Positions 1 to 8,835 of a DNA stretch of 64,000 nucleotides are shown one piece after another; position 1 is the first letter of the stretch; the number at the start of each line of letters is the position of its first letter. Source of the stretch: Novosphingobium sp. Rr 2-17 (lineage in GTDB: Bacteria; Pseudomonadota; Alphaproteobacteria; Sphingomonadales; Sphingomonadaceae); contig NZ_AKFJ01000110.1 of NCBI RefSeq assembly GCF_000272475.1, forward strand, positions 1-64,000. Reading direction: 5' to 3'. The notes under the pieces were generated by a model. It was not told where the DNA came from and made no database searches. It saw only the letters and a list, made by a program, of their open reading frames with translations. The translations under genes and the position numbers were made by a program.

Positions 1-73
1 GGAGGCCGTCCACCCCAACAAACACAGGGGACAGGCTGACCGAGGGGCGCGTGAATTCACACGAGGATGCCCT

Positions 74-751
74 TTGTCTCCGATCTCCAGCGCGACCTCT
101 GCTAATCCCGGCAACACGTTGCCCAGCGCGACCCCGTCGATCGCCACTTCTGCCAGCGCAACACCGCACAGCCATGCTGAGGACGTCTACGCGCTGCTCG
201 TGGGCACGATCCACCTTGCGGTAGGGTTGGTGCTACTCAAGCAGGCTGGGCTCGCTACAGGCGGCGCTGCGGGCATTTCGCTGGTACTCAGTTATCTGAC
301 CGGATACCCCGTCGGCCTGTTCTACACCCTGCTCACCCTGCCGCTGCTGGCGCTGACGTGGCGTTCGATGAGCTGGGGCTTCGTCATCAAGACGATGCTG
401 GTGACGCTAGGCATCTTCGCACTGACAGCCTTGGCGCCCTATGGCATCGTCATGACGTGGGTGAGCGAACCCGTCGCCGCAGTGGTGGGCGGCAGCGTGA
501 TCGGCATGGGCGCGCTGGCGCTGGCACGGCACGGCGCGGCAACCGGCGGCTCGGGCGCGGTGGTGCTGTGGCTGTATCGCACGCGCGGCTGGAACGCAGG
601 CCGCACCCAGTTGCTGATCGATGGATCGGTGTTGGTCTTTGCGCTCATAAAGCTCAACGCAGTGCAGATGGCCTGGTCGCTGCTGGGCGTAGCCGCCACG
701 GCGGGCATTCTGTGGGTCTGGCACCGCCCCGGACGCTACACCGGATATTAA
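74..751 (+). CDS. YitT family integral membrane protein
   Basis: A 225-residue protein with about six hydrophobic segments (roughly residues 38-58, 62-95, 102-125, 132-152, 178-193 and 196-214) and the Gly-rich pattern of the YitT/DUF161 family, including TGGAAGISLVLSYLTG near residue 62 and a second TGGSGAVV-like half near residue 157, as expected of an internally repeated membrane fold. The family has no firmly established substrate. The only in-frame starts before the first membrane segment are TTG codons; the TTG at 74 gives an unusual Ser/Thr/Ala-rich 35-residue cytoplasmic lead, and the TTG at 119 is an alternative. It ends just before a shared bidirectional terminator with the convergent outer-membrane protein gene. 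Confidence 0.72.
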   Translation: MSPISSATSANPGNTLPSATPSIATSASATPHSHAEDVYALLVGTIHLAVGLVLLKQAGLATGGAAGISLVLSYLTGYPVGLFYTLLTLPLLALTWRSMSWGFVIKTMLVTLGIFALTALAPYGIVMTWVSEPVAAVVGGSVIGMGALALARHGAATGGSGAVVLWLYRTRGWNAGRTQLLIDGSVLVFALIKLNAVQMAWSLLGVAATAGILWVWHRPGRYTGY

Positions 752-760
752 GCGCACACG

Positions 761-807
761 AAAAAGCCCGGCCGCGCCTCGGTTTTCCGGGCGCGAGCGG
801 GCTTTTT
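761..807. terminator. Bidirectional intrinsic terminator
   Basis: AAAAAGCCC at 761-769 pairs with GGGCTTTTT at 799-807, with further GC pairing inside. It carries A and T tracts on both flanks, so it can terminate the YitT-like gene on the plus strand and the outer-membrane protein gene (826-1701) on the minus strand. Confidence 0.8.
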
Positions 808-825
808 CATTTCCGTTCCGCGCGG

Positions 826-1701
826 TTAGAAGCGGAACCCTACCGTCGCGCGCAGCGAGTGATAGTCGAAGTTCTTGTCGCTCGACTTGATCCGGGTCGC
901 ATCCGAAGCCTGGATGAACGGGTTGCTGCCAGCAGAGCTGCCCTGCGTCACGACCACGTTGTACTTGTCGTCGTAGTAGCGGTTGTAGAGGTATTCGAGG
1001 CCCAGGCTGATCTTGTTGGTCACCATGATCTCGGTGCCGCCGCCGGCCTGCCAGCCCCACACCATCTTGCCGTCGCGCTGCGGATCGAACGCGTTGGTGG
1101 TGTTGGTCGTGTAGAAATCGTGGTCCAGCTTGGCGATGCCGCCACCGCCGGTCACATAGAACAGCGCACCGCCGCCGGGGGTGTAGCCGGCGCGGGCACG
1201 AGCGGTGATAGAATAATCCATCTCGCGCTGGATCGCATAGCTGGCAGGCGTCGTGCTGTAGCCCGAGACACCGTCCCTGGCGTTGGACTTGGTGCCTTCG
1301 ATCAGACCGCCGACGACCCAGTCACCCATGCGGCGGTCGTAGCCGATGCGTGCGCCGTATTCGGCACCGTCACGGTCACCACGGCAACCTGCGGCCGGAG
1401 TGGCGCCCCGCGCCAGGCCGGTGCAGAACCCCGGAGAGAACGCATTGGCGCCGGTTACGGTGTTGACGGTGTTGTTGTAGCTGCCATCGCCATCGGTATC
1501 GAACTTCAGGCGTTCCTGCTTGTCCTGGCTCTGGGCGGAATAGCCACCGAAGCCCTGGATGTAGAGGCCATCGAAATGGCTGTCGCGCGTGGCGGCGGCG
1601 GACGTGGCGTCCTGAGCGAAAGCGGGGGTGGCGGAAACGACCGCGGCCAAGGCAATCGCAGAAAGAGCGCGAGCCGAGCACGCGCGAAGGGAGTGGGTCA
1701 T
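826..1701 (-). CDS. Outer-membrane beta-barrel protein (Omp25/porin-like)
   Basis: A 291-residue secreted protein. An N-terminal signal peptide ends at the Ala-X-Ala site ATPAFA before QD. The mature part is made of short amphipathic, Gly/Tyr-rich strands (for example LYIQGFGGYSAQ, GAEYGARIGYDRR, SLGLEYLYNRYYDD) and finishes in a C-terminal phenylalanine (GFRF), the usual recognition signal for BAM-dependent barrel insertion. It resembles the small eight-strand OmpA/Omp25-type barrels of alphaproteobacteria. An upstream ATG at 1752 is in frame, but the ATG at 1701 is preceded by AGGAAGG and directly begins the signal peptide, so it was chosen. Function is probably structural; ligand unknown. 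Confidence 0.82.
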   Translation of the reverse strand: MTHSLRACSARALSAIALAAVVSATPAFAQDATSAAATRDSHFDGLYIQGFGGYSAQSQDKQERLKFDTDGDGSYNNTVNTVTGANAFSPGFCTGLARGATPAAGCRGDRDGAEYGARIGYDRRMGDWVVGGLIEGTKSNARDGVSGYSTTPASYAIQREMDYSITARARAGYTPGGGALFYVTGGGGIAKLDHDFYTTNTTNAFDPQRDGKMVWGWQAGGGTEIMVTNKISLGLEYLYNRYYDDKYNVVVTQGSSAGSNPFIQASDATRIKSSDKNFDYHSLRATVGFRF

Positions 1702-1837
1702 AAGGTCCTTCCTGAACGATGGCCCATTCGCGCCACCGATCGCCAAACCCAAAGCCTCCCTATCGGGTTGCCAGCACGCCTTTAGAAACAGCGTGTTTTT
1801 ACAATATGTTATATTCCAGCCACAGCGTGGCGATACG

Positions 1838-1884
1838 AAAAAACCCGCCCGCTCCCTCAGTCTTAGGGCGCGGGCGGGCTTTTA
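1838..1884 (-). terminator. Intrinsic terminator of the TorF-like porin gene
   Basis: CCCGCCCGC near 1844-1852 pairs with GCGGGCGGG near 1870-1878. Read on the minus strand the stem ends in a run of T residues (complement of the A tract at 1838-1843), immediately downstream of the porin stop codon. Confidence 0.75.
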
Positions 1885-1894
1885 GATCGTCAGG

Positions 1895-2734
1895 TCAGAA
1901 GCCTGCCGAGATCGAGAACAGCACGGTCGATCCAGCGATCGACGAACCGTCCTTGGTCGAAGAGAAGTTGGGCTTCAGGTAAGCGCTTTCCGAGTTGGAA
2001 ATGTCGGTATCGACATAGGAAACGCCCAGCGTGACGGGACCAAGCGCGAGGTCGGCACCCAGCATCCAGTCGAGGTAGCTGCCGGTCGGAGCGACGCTGG
2101 TGCCGTTGGGGCCCAGGCCCGAGTTACCGCTCGAATAGCCAAGGTGCGCCTTGAGCGAAACCGGGGTGTTGGGAACGCCCGAGCTGACATCGCCCCAGAC
2201 GTACAGGTTGTCTTCCTTGTCGCCCGGATCGTAGACGGTGCAGGCAGCGTCGCTGCACCACTTGCCCAGCGCCTGCTGTGCCGGAGCGTAAGCGACGCCG
2301 ATGAGAACCTTGGCCGGTCCGACAGTGCTGGACACCTTGACGTAAGGCTCAGCGAAGTCGGTCTTCGAATAGCCGCCCGGATACATGTACCAGGTCAGGC
2401 CGACATCGAGCGTGACGCCGCTGGCGATCTCGCGCGAGTAGCCGCCGATCAAATCAAGCTCGGTGTTGGAGCCGCCGAAGGTGCCCCAGCCCGCCAGGTT
2501 CGAACCCCAGGTGCCGACATAGAAGCCGCTGGAGTGGGTGACCGTAAGGCCGCCCTGAACCGCGAGTTCCTTGTCCGACTGCGAAACGCCACGGAAACGG
2601 TAGTCGGTAACAAGACCGACAGTGCCGGTAACGGTCAATTCCTTGGGCGTTTCCTCCTGCGCCATCGCGGGAGTGGCGACAGCGAGGAACGCAGCCGCGA
2701 TGCCGGCGGCGCCGGCGAGAAGACGGAATTTCAT
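1895..2734 (-). CDS. TorF family putative porin
   Basis: A 279-residue outer-membrane protein with a clean signal peptide (MKFRLLAGAAGIAAAF ending in TPAMA before QE). The mature start LTVTGTVGLVTDYRFRGVSQSD is the hallmark of the TorF/Gcw_chp family common in sphingomonads, and the protein ends SISAGF with a terminal aromatic residue. It is about the usual family length (220-290). Such proteins are predicted barrels; a general channel or adhesin role is assumed, with no known substrate. It is monocistronic, with its own terminator, and followed by another minus-strand outer-membrane protein gene. Confidence 0.85.
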   Translation of the reverse strand: MKFRLLAGAAGIAAAFLAVATPAMAQEETPKELTVTGTVGLVTDYRFRGVSQSDKELAVQGGLTVTHSSGFYVGTWGSNLAGWGTFGGSNTELDLIGGYSREIASGVTLDVGLTWYMYPGGYSKTDFAEPYVKVSSTVGPAKVLIGVAYAPAQQALGKWCSDAACTVYDPGDKEDNLYVWGDVSSGVPNTPVSLKAHLGYSSGNSGLGPNGTSVAPTGSYLDWMLGADLALGPVTLGVSYVDTDISNSESAYLKPNFSSTKDGSSIAGSTVLFSISAGF

Positions 2735-2945
2735 GGACGGAACACCCTCATGTTGTTGTTTGGTATCTCATCCCTCCCTGCGTCCAATATGCCGAACCCG
2801 GCTACGTGGCTGGTTCGTTTCACACCGGCACTTGGGGTGTACGGTCAGGTGGTGTCCGTCTGCTTGCTATTTAGTTACGAACTATTGCTGACAACCGATC
2901 TGTCCAAGACCGTTGCTGCAACGCAACATACTGCCAAAACGAAAG

Positions 2946-2985
2946 CCGGGCGGACACTTTTCGTGCCCGCCCGGTAGGTGCAGCA
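2946..2985 (-). terminator. Terminator after the carbonic anhydrase/SulP operon
   Basis: CCGGGCGG (2946-2953) and CCGCCCGG (2967-2974) form an 8-bp GC stem. On the minus strand it is followed by CTTTCGTTTT, which fits Rho-independent termination of the operon whose last codon lies at 3025. Confidence 0.6.
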
Positions 2986-3024
2986 GCCATACGTGAGGTA
3001 TCCGGCTGCCTTAGGGTTCGGTAT

Positions 3025-4596
3025 TCAACTGGCGACTGGCAGCGGCCTCAGAACGTGCTCCGGTCCGGTAACGCGGTCCTGTTCACCGCTGTCGCGCCGG
3101 CGATTGATCCATTCGGACAGGGTTTCGGCGGTCGTATGGTCGATGGCCTTGACGTTGCCGAGGTCGAGGTGGACCGGACGATCCGCCGGCTGCTTTTCAA
3201 GCACGGCGTTGAGGCGGGTCAGCCCCACGAAAGTCGCCGCGCCTTGCAGATGCACCCGGGTCGTCTCGCCTTCGTCATGCTCCTGCACCTTGAGACGCAA
3301 GTCCTTGAAGTGCGGCAGCAGTTCCACCAGCGACAGCGCGAGACCAACGAGCACGCCCGTCAGCAGGTCGGTGGTGACGACCAGTACGAAGGTCACCGCC
3401 CAGATCGCGGCGGGCAGTGGCCCATGCGCCTTGAACAAGTGACGCACGTGCTTGAGGCTGACGAGCTTCCAGCCAGTGACCACCAGGACGCCGCCCAGCG
3501 CCGCCATTGGCACTTCGCGCAGCAGCCAGGGCAGCAGCGCCACGAAGCCCAGGATCCACACGCCATGCAGGATCGCGGACAGCCGCGTCTTAGCGCCGGC
3601 CTGGACGTTGGCCGAGCTGCGCACGATCACGCCGGTCATCGGCAGCGCGCCGAACACGCCGCACAGGAAGTTGCCGATGCCTTGGGCACGCAGTTCCTTG
3701 TCGTACTTCGTGCGTTCTCCATCGTGCATGCGATCGACAGCGGCAGCCGAAAGCAGGGTTTCGGCGCTGGCGATGAAGGCAATGGCCAGGGCCGAGACGA
3801 TCAGCGCCGGGCTGGCGAGCGGGGCGAACCAGCTAAGGCTGGTCGGCAGCACGAAGGCAGCAGCGATGGACTCGGGCACGGCGACACGCGTTACGCCAAG
3901 GTTGAAGCCCCAGGCGATCGCGGTCGCGGCCAGAACACCCAGCAAAGCGCCGGGAACCAGACCCATCGACTTGGGCCGCAGCTTTTCCCAGGCGATCATC
4001 ACGCCGATGGTGACAAGACCCAGCATCAGCGCCAGCTCGGTCGCAGCGATGTTGGTGAGATCGAGGCCCAAGACCCGCGCGGGCATCAGCGCCATGTTTT
4101 CCAGGCCGCTCGACATCGGCTTGGCATCGAACAGGATGTGGAACTGGCCGATCACGATCAGCGCGCCGATACCGGCAAGCATACCGTGGACCACAGCCGG
4201 GCTGATCGCCCGGAACATGCCGCCCAGCTTGAGCGCGCCGGCAAGGAGTTGGAAGAGGCCGGCGAGCAGAAGCACCGGGCCAAGCGCTTCGAGGCCATGC
4301 TCGCGCACGAATTCGAAGACGATGACCGCAAGGCCGGCGGCGGGACCGCTCACCTGCAACGGCGAGCCGGCCAGGAAGCCGACGACGGCGCCGCCGATGA
4401 TGCCGGTTACCAAGCCCCTTTCGGCTGGCACGCCAGACGCGATCGCGATGCCCATGCACAAGGGCATCGCGACCAGGAAGACCACGATCGACGCGGTGAA
4501 ATCACGGCCGAAGTGGGCGAAAAGCCCACTCCGTCCCGTGCCCGCTGCCGACGCTGGGGCCGGGGCCGGGGCGGGGGTTGATGGAGCGGAGGTCAT
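3025..4596 (-). CDS. SulP family inorganic anion transporter (bicarbonate/sulfate type)
   Basis: A 523-residue membrane transporter with about 10-14 hydrophobic segments. It shows the SulP pattern FTASIVVFLVAMPLCMGIAIASGVPAERGL near the N-terminus, GPAAGLAVIVF, and a short C-terminal STAS-like region (about residues 440-505) with VHLDLGNVKAIDHTTAETL. The Ala/Pro repeat at residues 4-17 is low-complexity. Its start overlaps the stop of the upstream carbonic anhydrase by 4 bp, so the two are translationally coupled. This context favours bicarbonate as substrate, as in BicA-like SulP proteins, but the sequence alone does not exclude sulfate or other anions. Confidence 0.85.
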   Translation of the reverse strand: MTSAPSTPAPAPAPASAAGTGRSGLFAHFGRDFTASIVVFLVAMPLCMGIAIASGVPAERGLVTGIIGGAVVGFLAGSPLQVSGPAAGLAVIVFEFVREHGLEALGPVLLLAGLFQLLAGALKLGGMFRAISPAVVHGMLAGIGALIVIGQFHILFDAKPMSSGLENMALMPARVLGLDLTNIAATELALMLGLVTIGVMIAWEKLRPKSMGLVPGALLGVLAATAIAWGFNLGVTRVAVPESIAAAFVLPTSLSWFAPLASPALIVSALAIAFIASAETLLSAAAVDRMHDGERTKYDKELRAQGIGNFLCGVFGALPMTGVIVRSSANVQAGAKTRLSAILHGVWILGFVALLPWLLREVPMAALGGVLVVTGWKLVSLKHVRHLFKAHGPLPAAIWAVTFVLVVTTDLLTGVLVGLALSLVELLPHFKDLRLKVQEHDEGETTRVHLQGAATFVGLTRLNAVLEKQPADRPVHLDLGNVKAIDHTTAETLSEWINRRRDSGEQDRVTGPEHVLRPLPVAS

Positions 4597-5291
4597 TCCG
4601 CGGCTTCTGCGTATTCGGTAACCCGGCGGGTGCGGGCAGCTAGTGCGACCGGCATGTCGCGATCCGCACGCAGCGGCGCGAATTCACCCGTGTCGCCGTT
4701 GAGGCCCAGCACTTGCCCGGCGTGAATGTCGACGAACCAGCCGTGCAGCGTCATCGTCCCTTGCGCGATCCGCGCGGCAACTGCCGGGTGGGTGCGCAAG
4801 TGGCTCAACTGAGCGACGATATTCTCAAGGGTGATGGCGCGGATACGCTCTTTGTCGTCAAGGTCGCCATGGCAACTGCTGACGACATGCTCGGCGGCTG
4901 CACCATGCTTGAGCCAGGCGGCGACGTTGGGCATCGCTTCAAGGCCGGTGGGATCGCTCAGCGCCTTCATCGCGCCGCAGTCCGAGTGGCCGCAGATGAT
5001 GATGTCGGTCACGCCCAGCACCATGACGCCGTATTCGACGGTCGAGGTCACGCCGCCATTGTGGGTGCCATAAGGCGGAACCATGTTGCCGGCGTTGCGG
5101 CACACGAACAAGTCGCCAGGCTCGGCCTGGACGATGTGCTCGGGCACCACGCGCGAATCGGCGCAGGAGATGATCAAGGCTTTCGGGCTCTGGCCAAGGG
5201 TGGTTAGTCTCCCGAACAGTTCGCTGTTGGCAGGGAACACGGTCTTCTCAAAGCTGAAGACGCGACCAATGAGTTCGTTCACGATGGACAT
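4593..5291 (-). CDS. can: Beta-class carbonic anhydrase
   Basis: A 232-residue cytoplasmic zinc enzyme that interconverts CO2 and bicarbonate. All family landmarks are present: CADSR with Cys43 as zinc ligand and the Asp45/Arg47 dyad, CRNAGN at 64-69, and GHSDCGAM with His102 and Cys105 as the other zinc ligands. Length is typical of plant/bacterial beta-CAs. It is first in a two-gene minus-strand operon; its last 4 bp overlap the SulP transporter start. The pair probably balances cytoplasmic bicarbonate, with the enzyme fixing CO2 into the ion moved by the transporter or dissipating it. Confidence 0.93.
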   Translation of the reverse strand: MSIVNELIGRVFSFEKTVFPANSELFGRLTTLGQSPKALIISCADSRVVPEHIVQAEPGDLFVCRNAGNMVPPYGTHNGGVTSTVEYGVMVLGVTDIIICGHSDCGAMKALSDPTGLEAMPNVAAWLKHGAAAEHVVSSCHGDLDDKERIRAITLENIVAQLSHLRTHPAVAARIAQGTMTLHGWFVDIHAGQVLGLNGDTGEFAPLRADRDMPVALAARTRRVTEYAEAAE

Positions 5292-5484
5292 CCTTCCTCA
5301 CGTTCGTGGGCAGCGCGGGCGGATCTACCGTCAGCGTTAGAAGGCAAGTTAAGCCACCCCATTGTCGCCCATCGTGCGCAAACGTGACGAAGTTTTGCTG
5401 CGATGCAGCGCATCGGATTTGCAGCACGTCAGGCATCCCAACGCCGTGGTGTGCGTTTACGGCAAAGTCAGAAGGAGATCGTTC

Positions 5485-5910
5485 ATGCCCGTAGATGTGA
5501 AGTACAAGACCCGCGCCACCGCCACCGGAGGCCGCGATGGGTCTTCGAAGACCGACGACGGTACGCTCGACGTCAAGCTGAGCACCCCCAAGGAACTGGG
5601 CGGCGCCGGCGGTGACGGCACCAACCCCGAGCAGTTGTTCGCCACCGGCTATGCGGCGTGCTTTCTGGGCGCCATGAAGGTCGCGGCGGCACAGCTCAAG
5701 CTGAAGGTTCCCGCCGAGGCCACCGTCTCCGCCATTGTCGGGATCGGTCCGCGCAGCGAAGGCGGTTTCGGCATCACCGCCGATCTTGAAGTGGACTTGC
5801 CGGGAATGGACCGGGAAGACGCGCAAAAATTGGTGGAAGCCGCCCATCAGGTCTGCCCGTATTCGAACGCCACCCGCAACAATGTGGACGTGGGCCTGAC
5901 CGTTCTGTGA
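5485..5910 (+). CDS. ohr: Organic hydroperoxide resistance protein (Ohr)
   Basis: A 141-residue OsmC/Ohr-family thiol peroxidase that reduces organic hydroperoxides. The redox pair is visible: Cys59 in GYAACFLGAM and Cys124 in HQVCPYSNATR, with the NPEQLFATGY segment that precedes the peroxidatic cysteine. The ATG at 5485 follows AAGGAG at 5472-5477 with normal spacing; an upstream in-frame GTG-type extension back to 5362 lacks support. It is divergent from the carbonic anhydrase gene across a 193-bp gap and seems monocistronic. No adjacent ohrR repressor is visible. Confidence 0.93.
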   Translation: MPVDVKYKTRATATGGRDGSSKTDDGTLDVKLSTPKELGGAGGDGTNPEQLFATGYAACFLGAMKVAAAQLKLKVPAEATVSAIVGIGPRSEGGFGITADLEVDLPGMDREDAQKLVEAAHQVCPYSNATRNNVDVGLTVL

Positions 5911-5950
5911 TCTGCCCGACCTGCCTTGGCCGGCCGCGAACGATGGCTGG

Positions 5951-7276
5951 CTAAGGCAGGCGGATCGTGGCGCGCAAGCCGCCTTCCGGGCGGTTGGACA
6001 ATTCCAGCGTACCGTTTTCCATCTTCACCGCCTTGCGCACGATGGCAAGGCCCAGCCCCATCCCCGCCGTATCGCGCAAGCGCGCATTATCCAGACGCAC
6101 GAACGGCTGCAGCGCATCGGCCAGGCGATCTTCGGGGATGCCGGGACCGTCATCGTCGATGGTGATCTCGGCCCCGTTCCCGTGCTTGCGCACACTGACG
6201 CGCGCGTTTCCGCCGTAGTGGATCGCGTTTTCGATCAGGTTTGACAGCGCGCGGCGGATCGGCACTGGCCGGACGTTGATTTCCAGTTTGCTGTCACCCG
6301 AATAAGTCGCATCGGCACCATGGTCGGCGGCAGTGTCCACCAGCGTCTCGGCCATGACCGCGATGTCGATCCGCTCGACCGGGATCGTCTGCCCGTCGCT
6401 GTCGACATAAGCCTGGATCGATTCCAGCAGCAGGCGCATCTCCTCGATGTCCTGATTCATCCCATCGCGTACTTCGGGATCGACGCTATCGTCGTCCAGC
6501 CGCAACCGCATGCGCGACAGCGGGGTCTTGAGGTCATGCCCGATCGCCAGCATCGTCTGGGTGCGATCGATCAGTGACTGGTGGATCCGCTCCTGCATCT
6601 CGTTCAGCGCGCGGATCAGACTGCGCAGCTCGTCCGGGCCACGTTCGGGCACCAGCACCGGCGGACCAACTCCCAAGTGGCGCGTGGCACCGATCAGACT
6701 GCGCAACGGCTTGAGCGTCGCGCGCACCAGCACCCAGGCCAGGGCGATCAGCAACAGCGTGGGCAATATCAGGCTGGCGATGCGTCCCGCAGTTAGCTTC
6801 CACGCGGCATTGGCATGAGTGTGAAAACGCACCACACTGTAGTCCGACAACAGCAGCGAGCCGCCGATGTTGCCGCGACCGGGAAGTTCTTCGAGGTGCA
6901 GTTCCAGATCGGCATTGGCCAGTTCCGGCTCGATATCGACCACCTGGCTGCGCAGATTGATCAGTCCCAGCGACCCGCGCCGCCGCTGGTCGCGCGGCAT
7001 CCAGTCGAGCACGAAGCGATCGGAACTGAGCACTGTGCCGACCCGGTCGCGATCCTTGTTCGGGGTGTTCTCCAGCGTTCGCGAGGCCAGCACCAGGTTC
7101 TCGGCGATCCGCTCCGCATCGTCGCGCCGCAGTTCGAAAGAACTCACGCGATCGAAGAACAGCGAATTGGCGGCGAAATCGACGATGACGACCAGCAGCA
7201 GAACCGCCAGCAACCGCTCGGGCAGGCCCAGGCGCCGGAATACGGCAAGGAATCCGGCGGAACGCCCTTCAGACAT
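5951..7276 (-). CDS. Sensor histidine kinase, EnvZ-like
   Basis: A 441-residue inner-membrane kinase. Membrane segments at about residues 21-40 and 166-187 flank a periplasmic sensor region of about 120 residues; HAMP follows (to about 235). The HisKA helix carries the phospho-acceptor His247 in IGHDLKTPLSRMR, and the ATPase has NLIENAIHYG, DDGPGIP and GMGLGLAIV boxes. GHDLKTPL rather than SHELRTPL resembles the EnvZ/RstB subfamily. It lies 9 bp downstream of its response regulator in one operon. The signal is unknown; nearby genes encode small secreted proteins. Confidence 0.9.
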   Translation of the reverse strand: MSEGRSAGFLAVFRRLGLPERLLAVLLLVVIVDFAANSLFFDRVSSFELRRDDAERIAENLVLASRTLENTPNKDRDRVGTVLSSDRFVLDWMPRDQRRRGSLGLINLRSQVVDIEPELANADLELHLEELPGRGNIGGSLLLSDYSVVRFHTHANAAWKLTAGRIASLILPTLLLIALAWVLVRATLKPLRSLIGATRHLGVGPPVLVPERGPDELRSLIRALNEMQERIHQSLIDRTQTMLAIGHDLKTPLSRMRLRLDDDSVDPEVRDGMNQDIEEMRLLLESIQAYVDSDGQTIPVERIDIAVMAETLVDTAADHGADATYSGDSKLEINVRPVPIRRALSNLIENAIHYGGNARVSVRKHGNGAEITIDDDGPGIPEDRLADALQPFVRLDNARLRDTAGMGLGLAIVRKAVKMENGTLELSNRPEGGLRATIRLP

Positions 7277-7285
7277 CTTTAGACA

Positions 7286-8071
7286 TCAATTGCGCGTCAC
7301 TTCCGCCCTGAACATGTAACCGACCCCGCGCACAGTCACGATCGGCGGCTCGCAATCATCGATTTGCAGCTTGCGGCGCAGACGGCTGACCAGCACGTCA
7401 ATGCTGCGGTCCGAACTATCGCCGATGCGCGAGCGCGAAAGCTCCATCAGCCGTTCGCGGCCCAAGACGCGCTGCGGATAGCCCAGAAACGTGGTCAGCA
7501 GATCAAATTCGGCGCCGGTCAGATCGACGATGGCGCCGCTGGCCGAACGCAGTTCGCGCCGAGCCACCGAAACCTGCCAGCCATCGAAAGTGATCGTATC
7601 GGACGGACGATTGTCGATGCTGGGATCGCTGCTGGAATCGAGGCCACCGCCGCGGCGCAGCACCGCGCTGACCCGCGCCGCCAGTTCGCGCGTGCTGAAC
7701 GGCTTGGCGAGATAATCGTCGGCGCCCAGTTCGAGGCCGAGTACGCGATCCTCTTCGCTGCCGCGTGCGCTCACGAAAATGATCGGCACATCGCTTTCGC
7801 GGCGCAGGCGCCGGAACAAGTCAAAGCCGCTGGTGCCCGGCAGCATGATGTCCAGCACGACAAGGTTCACTGTCGTCTCGCGCAGGGTCACCCACATTTC
7901 CGCGCCAGTGGCAGCAGTCAGGACATTGAACCCGCTTTGGCGCAATGCGCGCGCGGTCAGGGTGCGCAAGGCGCCGTCGTCCTCGACGAGCAAGATGGTG
8001 GGCGGACTTATCATTGTTTCGAAGGAAGACCTCTGGCGGGGGAGGGAATTGGAGCGGGATTCTACCGTCAT
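7286..8071 (-). CDS. OmpR/PhoB-family response regulator
   Basis: A 261-residue transcription factor with a receiver domain (about 25-140: acidic pair in LLVEDDG, phospho-acceptor Asp74 in VVLDIMLPG, Lys in KPFSTRELAAR) and a C-terminal winged helix ending in VTVRGVGYMF. The ATG at 8071 has GGAG about 7 bp upstream; ATG at 8014 (starting MISPPTILLVEDD) would remove a non-conserved 19-residue lead and is a real alternative. It precedes the histidine kinase by 9 bp. Target genes cannot be read from sequence; the secreted-protein genes just upstream on the same strand are candidates. Confidence 0.9.
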   Translation of the reverse strand: MTVESRSNSLPRQRSSFETMISPPTILLVEDDGALRTLTARALRQSGFNVLTAATGAEMWVTLRETTVNLVVLDIMLPGTSGFDLFRRLRRESDVPIIFVSARGSEEDRVLGLELGADDYLAKPFSTRELAARVSAVLRRGGGLDSSSDPSIDNRPSDTITFDGWQVSVARRELRSASGAIVDLTGAEFDLLTTFLGYPQRVLGRERLMELSRSRIGDSSDRSIDVLVSRLRRKLQIDDCEPPIVTVRGVGYMFRAEVTRN

Positions 8072-8175
8072 GGGTGGTTCTCCGAGTGGTATATAGGTGC
8101 CGGCGCGGTTCAGGCAAACCGCGCCGGTCGGGAAGCACCGTCGTTAGACGGCAAGCGATACTTGAGGCGGTGCCA

Positions 8176-8835
8176 TCATCGTTTAGCGGCACCCGCATCA
8201 CGGCGGACTTTCGCGACCACATCGATCAGACCCGCCGCTTCGGCCGGAGCCAATCCGCCGGTGATGGCGGAGCCGTCACGCCCTTTAAAGCTGAGGCGCC
8301 AAGGCTCCCGGCTTCCATGGGTGTAAGCGGCGGCTATTTCCTCGACCACGTGTCCTGGAAGTTCGAACGCCACGCGAGCATAACGGTTGCAGGCGTGGTG
8401 AATGGCGTCGGTGGCCGGGCAATCGCCGACCCAATGCTGAGCGGCCACGATGTCGGCCTGCGCCGGCTCGCCAGCGTCATGGTAATCGACCCCGACGACA
8501 TGGCGCGACGATCTATCATAGACCAACTCGTGCCAGACCTGCCAGCGTACCGCGCCGCTCTGCCGATCGACCAGCGCCCGCAAATGCACGTCCGCCGCAT
8601 GAGCCCCCACGATCGAGCGACCGCGCGGCCAGGCCTGGTCAGTGCTGACCAGGATATGCGGTTCGAGCGGCTCATCCTCGATACGGATGCGCTCGACCAC
8701 GTCGGCCGGGGTTACCTTGGCGAGGCTGCGAGGCAGCTTTTCGTAAGCATGTGCCGCCCCGACCCCGCCAAACGCGGCCAGCACGAGGCAAGCTGATGCG
8801 AAAGCGGCAGGGACGAAGCGGCGCATGGTTGTCAC
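8176..8835 (-). CDS. Predicted secreted protein of unknown function
   Basis: A 219-residue protein with a signal peptide (MTTMRRFVPAAFASACLVLAAFGG region, likely cleaved near AHA) and a mature domain with no recognised motif. Two cysteines or His-rich turns such as DCPATDAIHHACNRYA could be structural. It starts inside the last 4 bp of the small secreted-protein gene 8832-9113, so the two are translationally coupled. About 100 bp separate its stop from the response-regulator start downstream on the same strand, so co-transcription with the two-component pair is possible. I do not recognise a family. Confidence 0.6.
   Translation of the reverse strand: MTTMRRFVPAAFASACLVLAAFGGVGAAHAYEKLPRSLAKVTPADVVERIRIEDEPLEPHILVSTDQAWPRGRSIVGAHAADVHLRALVDRQSGAVRWQVWHELVYDRSSRHVVGVDYHDAGEPAQADIVAAQHWVGDCPATDAIHHACNRYARVAFELPGHVVEEIAAAYTHGSREPWRLSFKGRDGSAITGGLAPAEAAGLIDVVAKVRRDAGAAKR

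Noticed and set aside
3055..4581. Long plus-strand open frames over the SulP gene.
   Set aside because: Translations are Arg/Gln/His-rich with no motif; shadow of the transporter.
5248..5847. Minus-strand open frame across the can/ohr gap and the ohr gene.
   Set aside because: Overlaps the real ohr and can genes in antisense with no recognisable domain.
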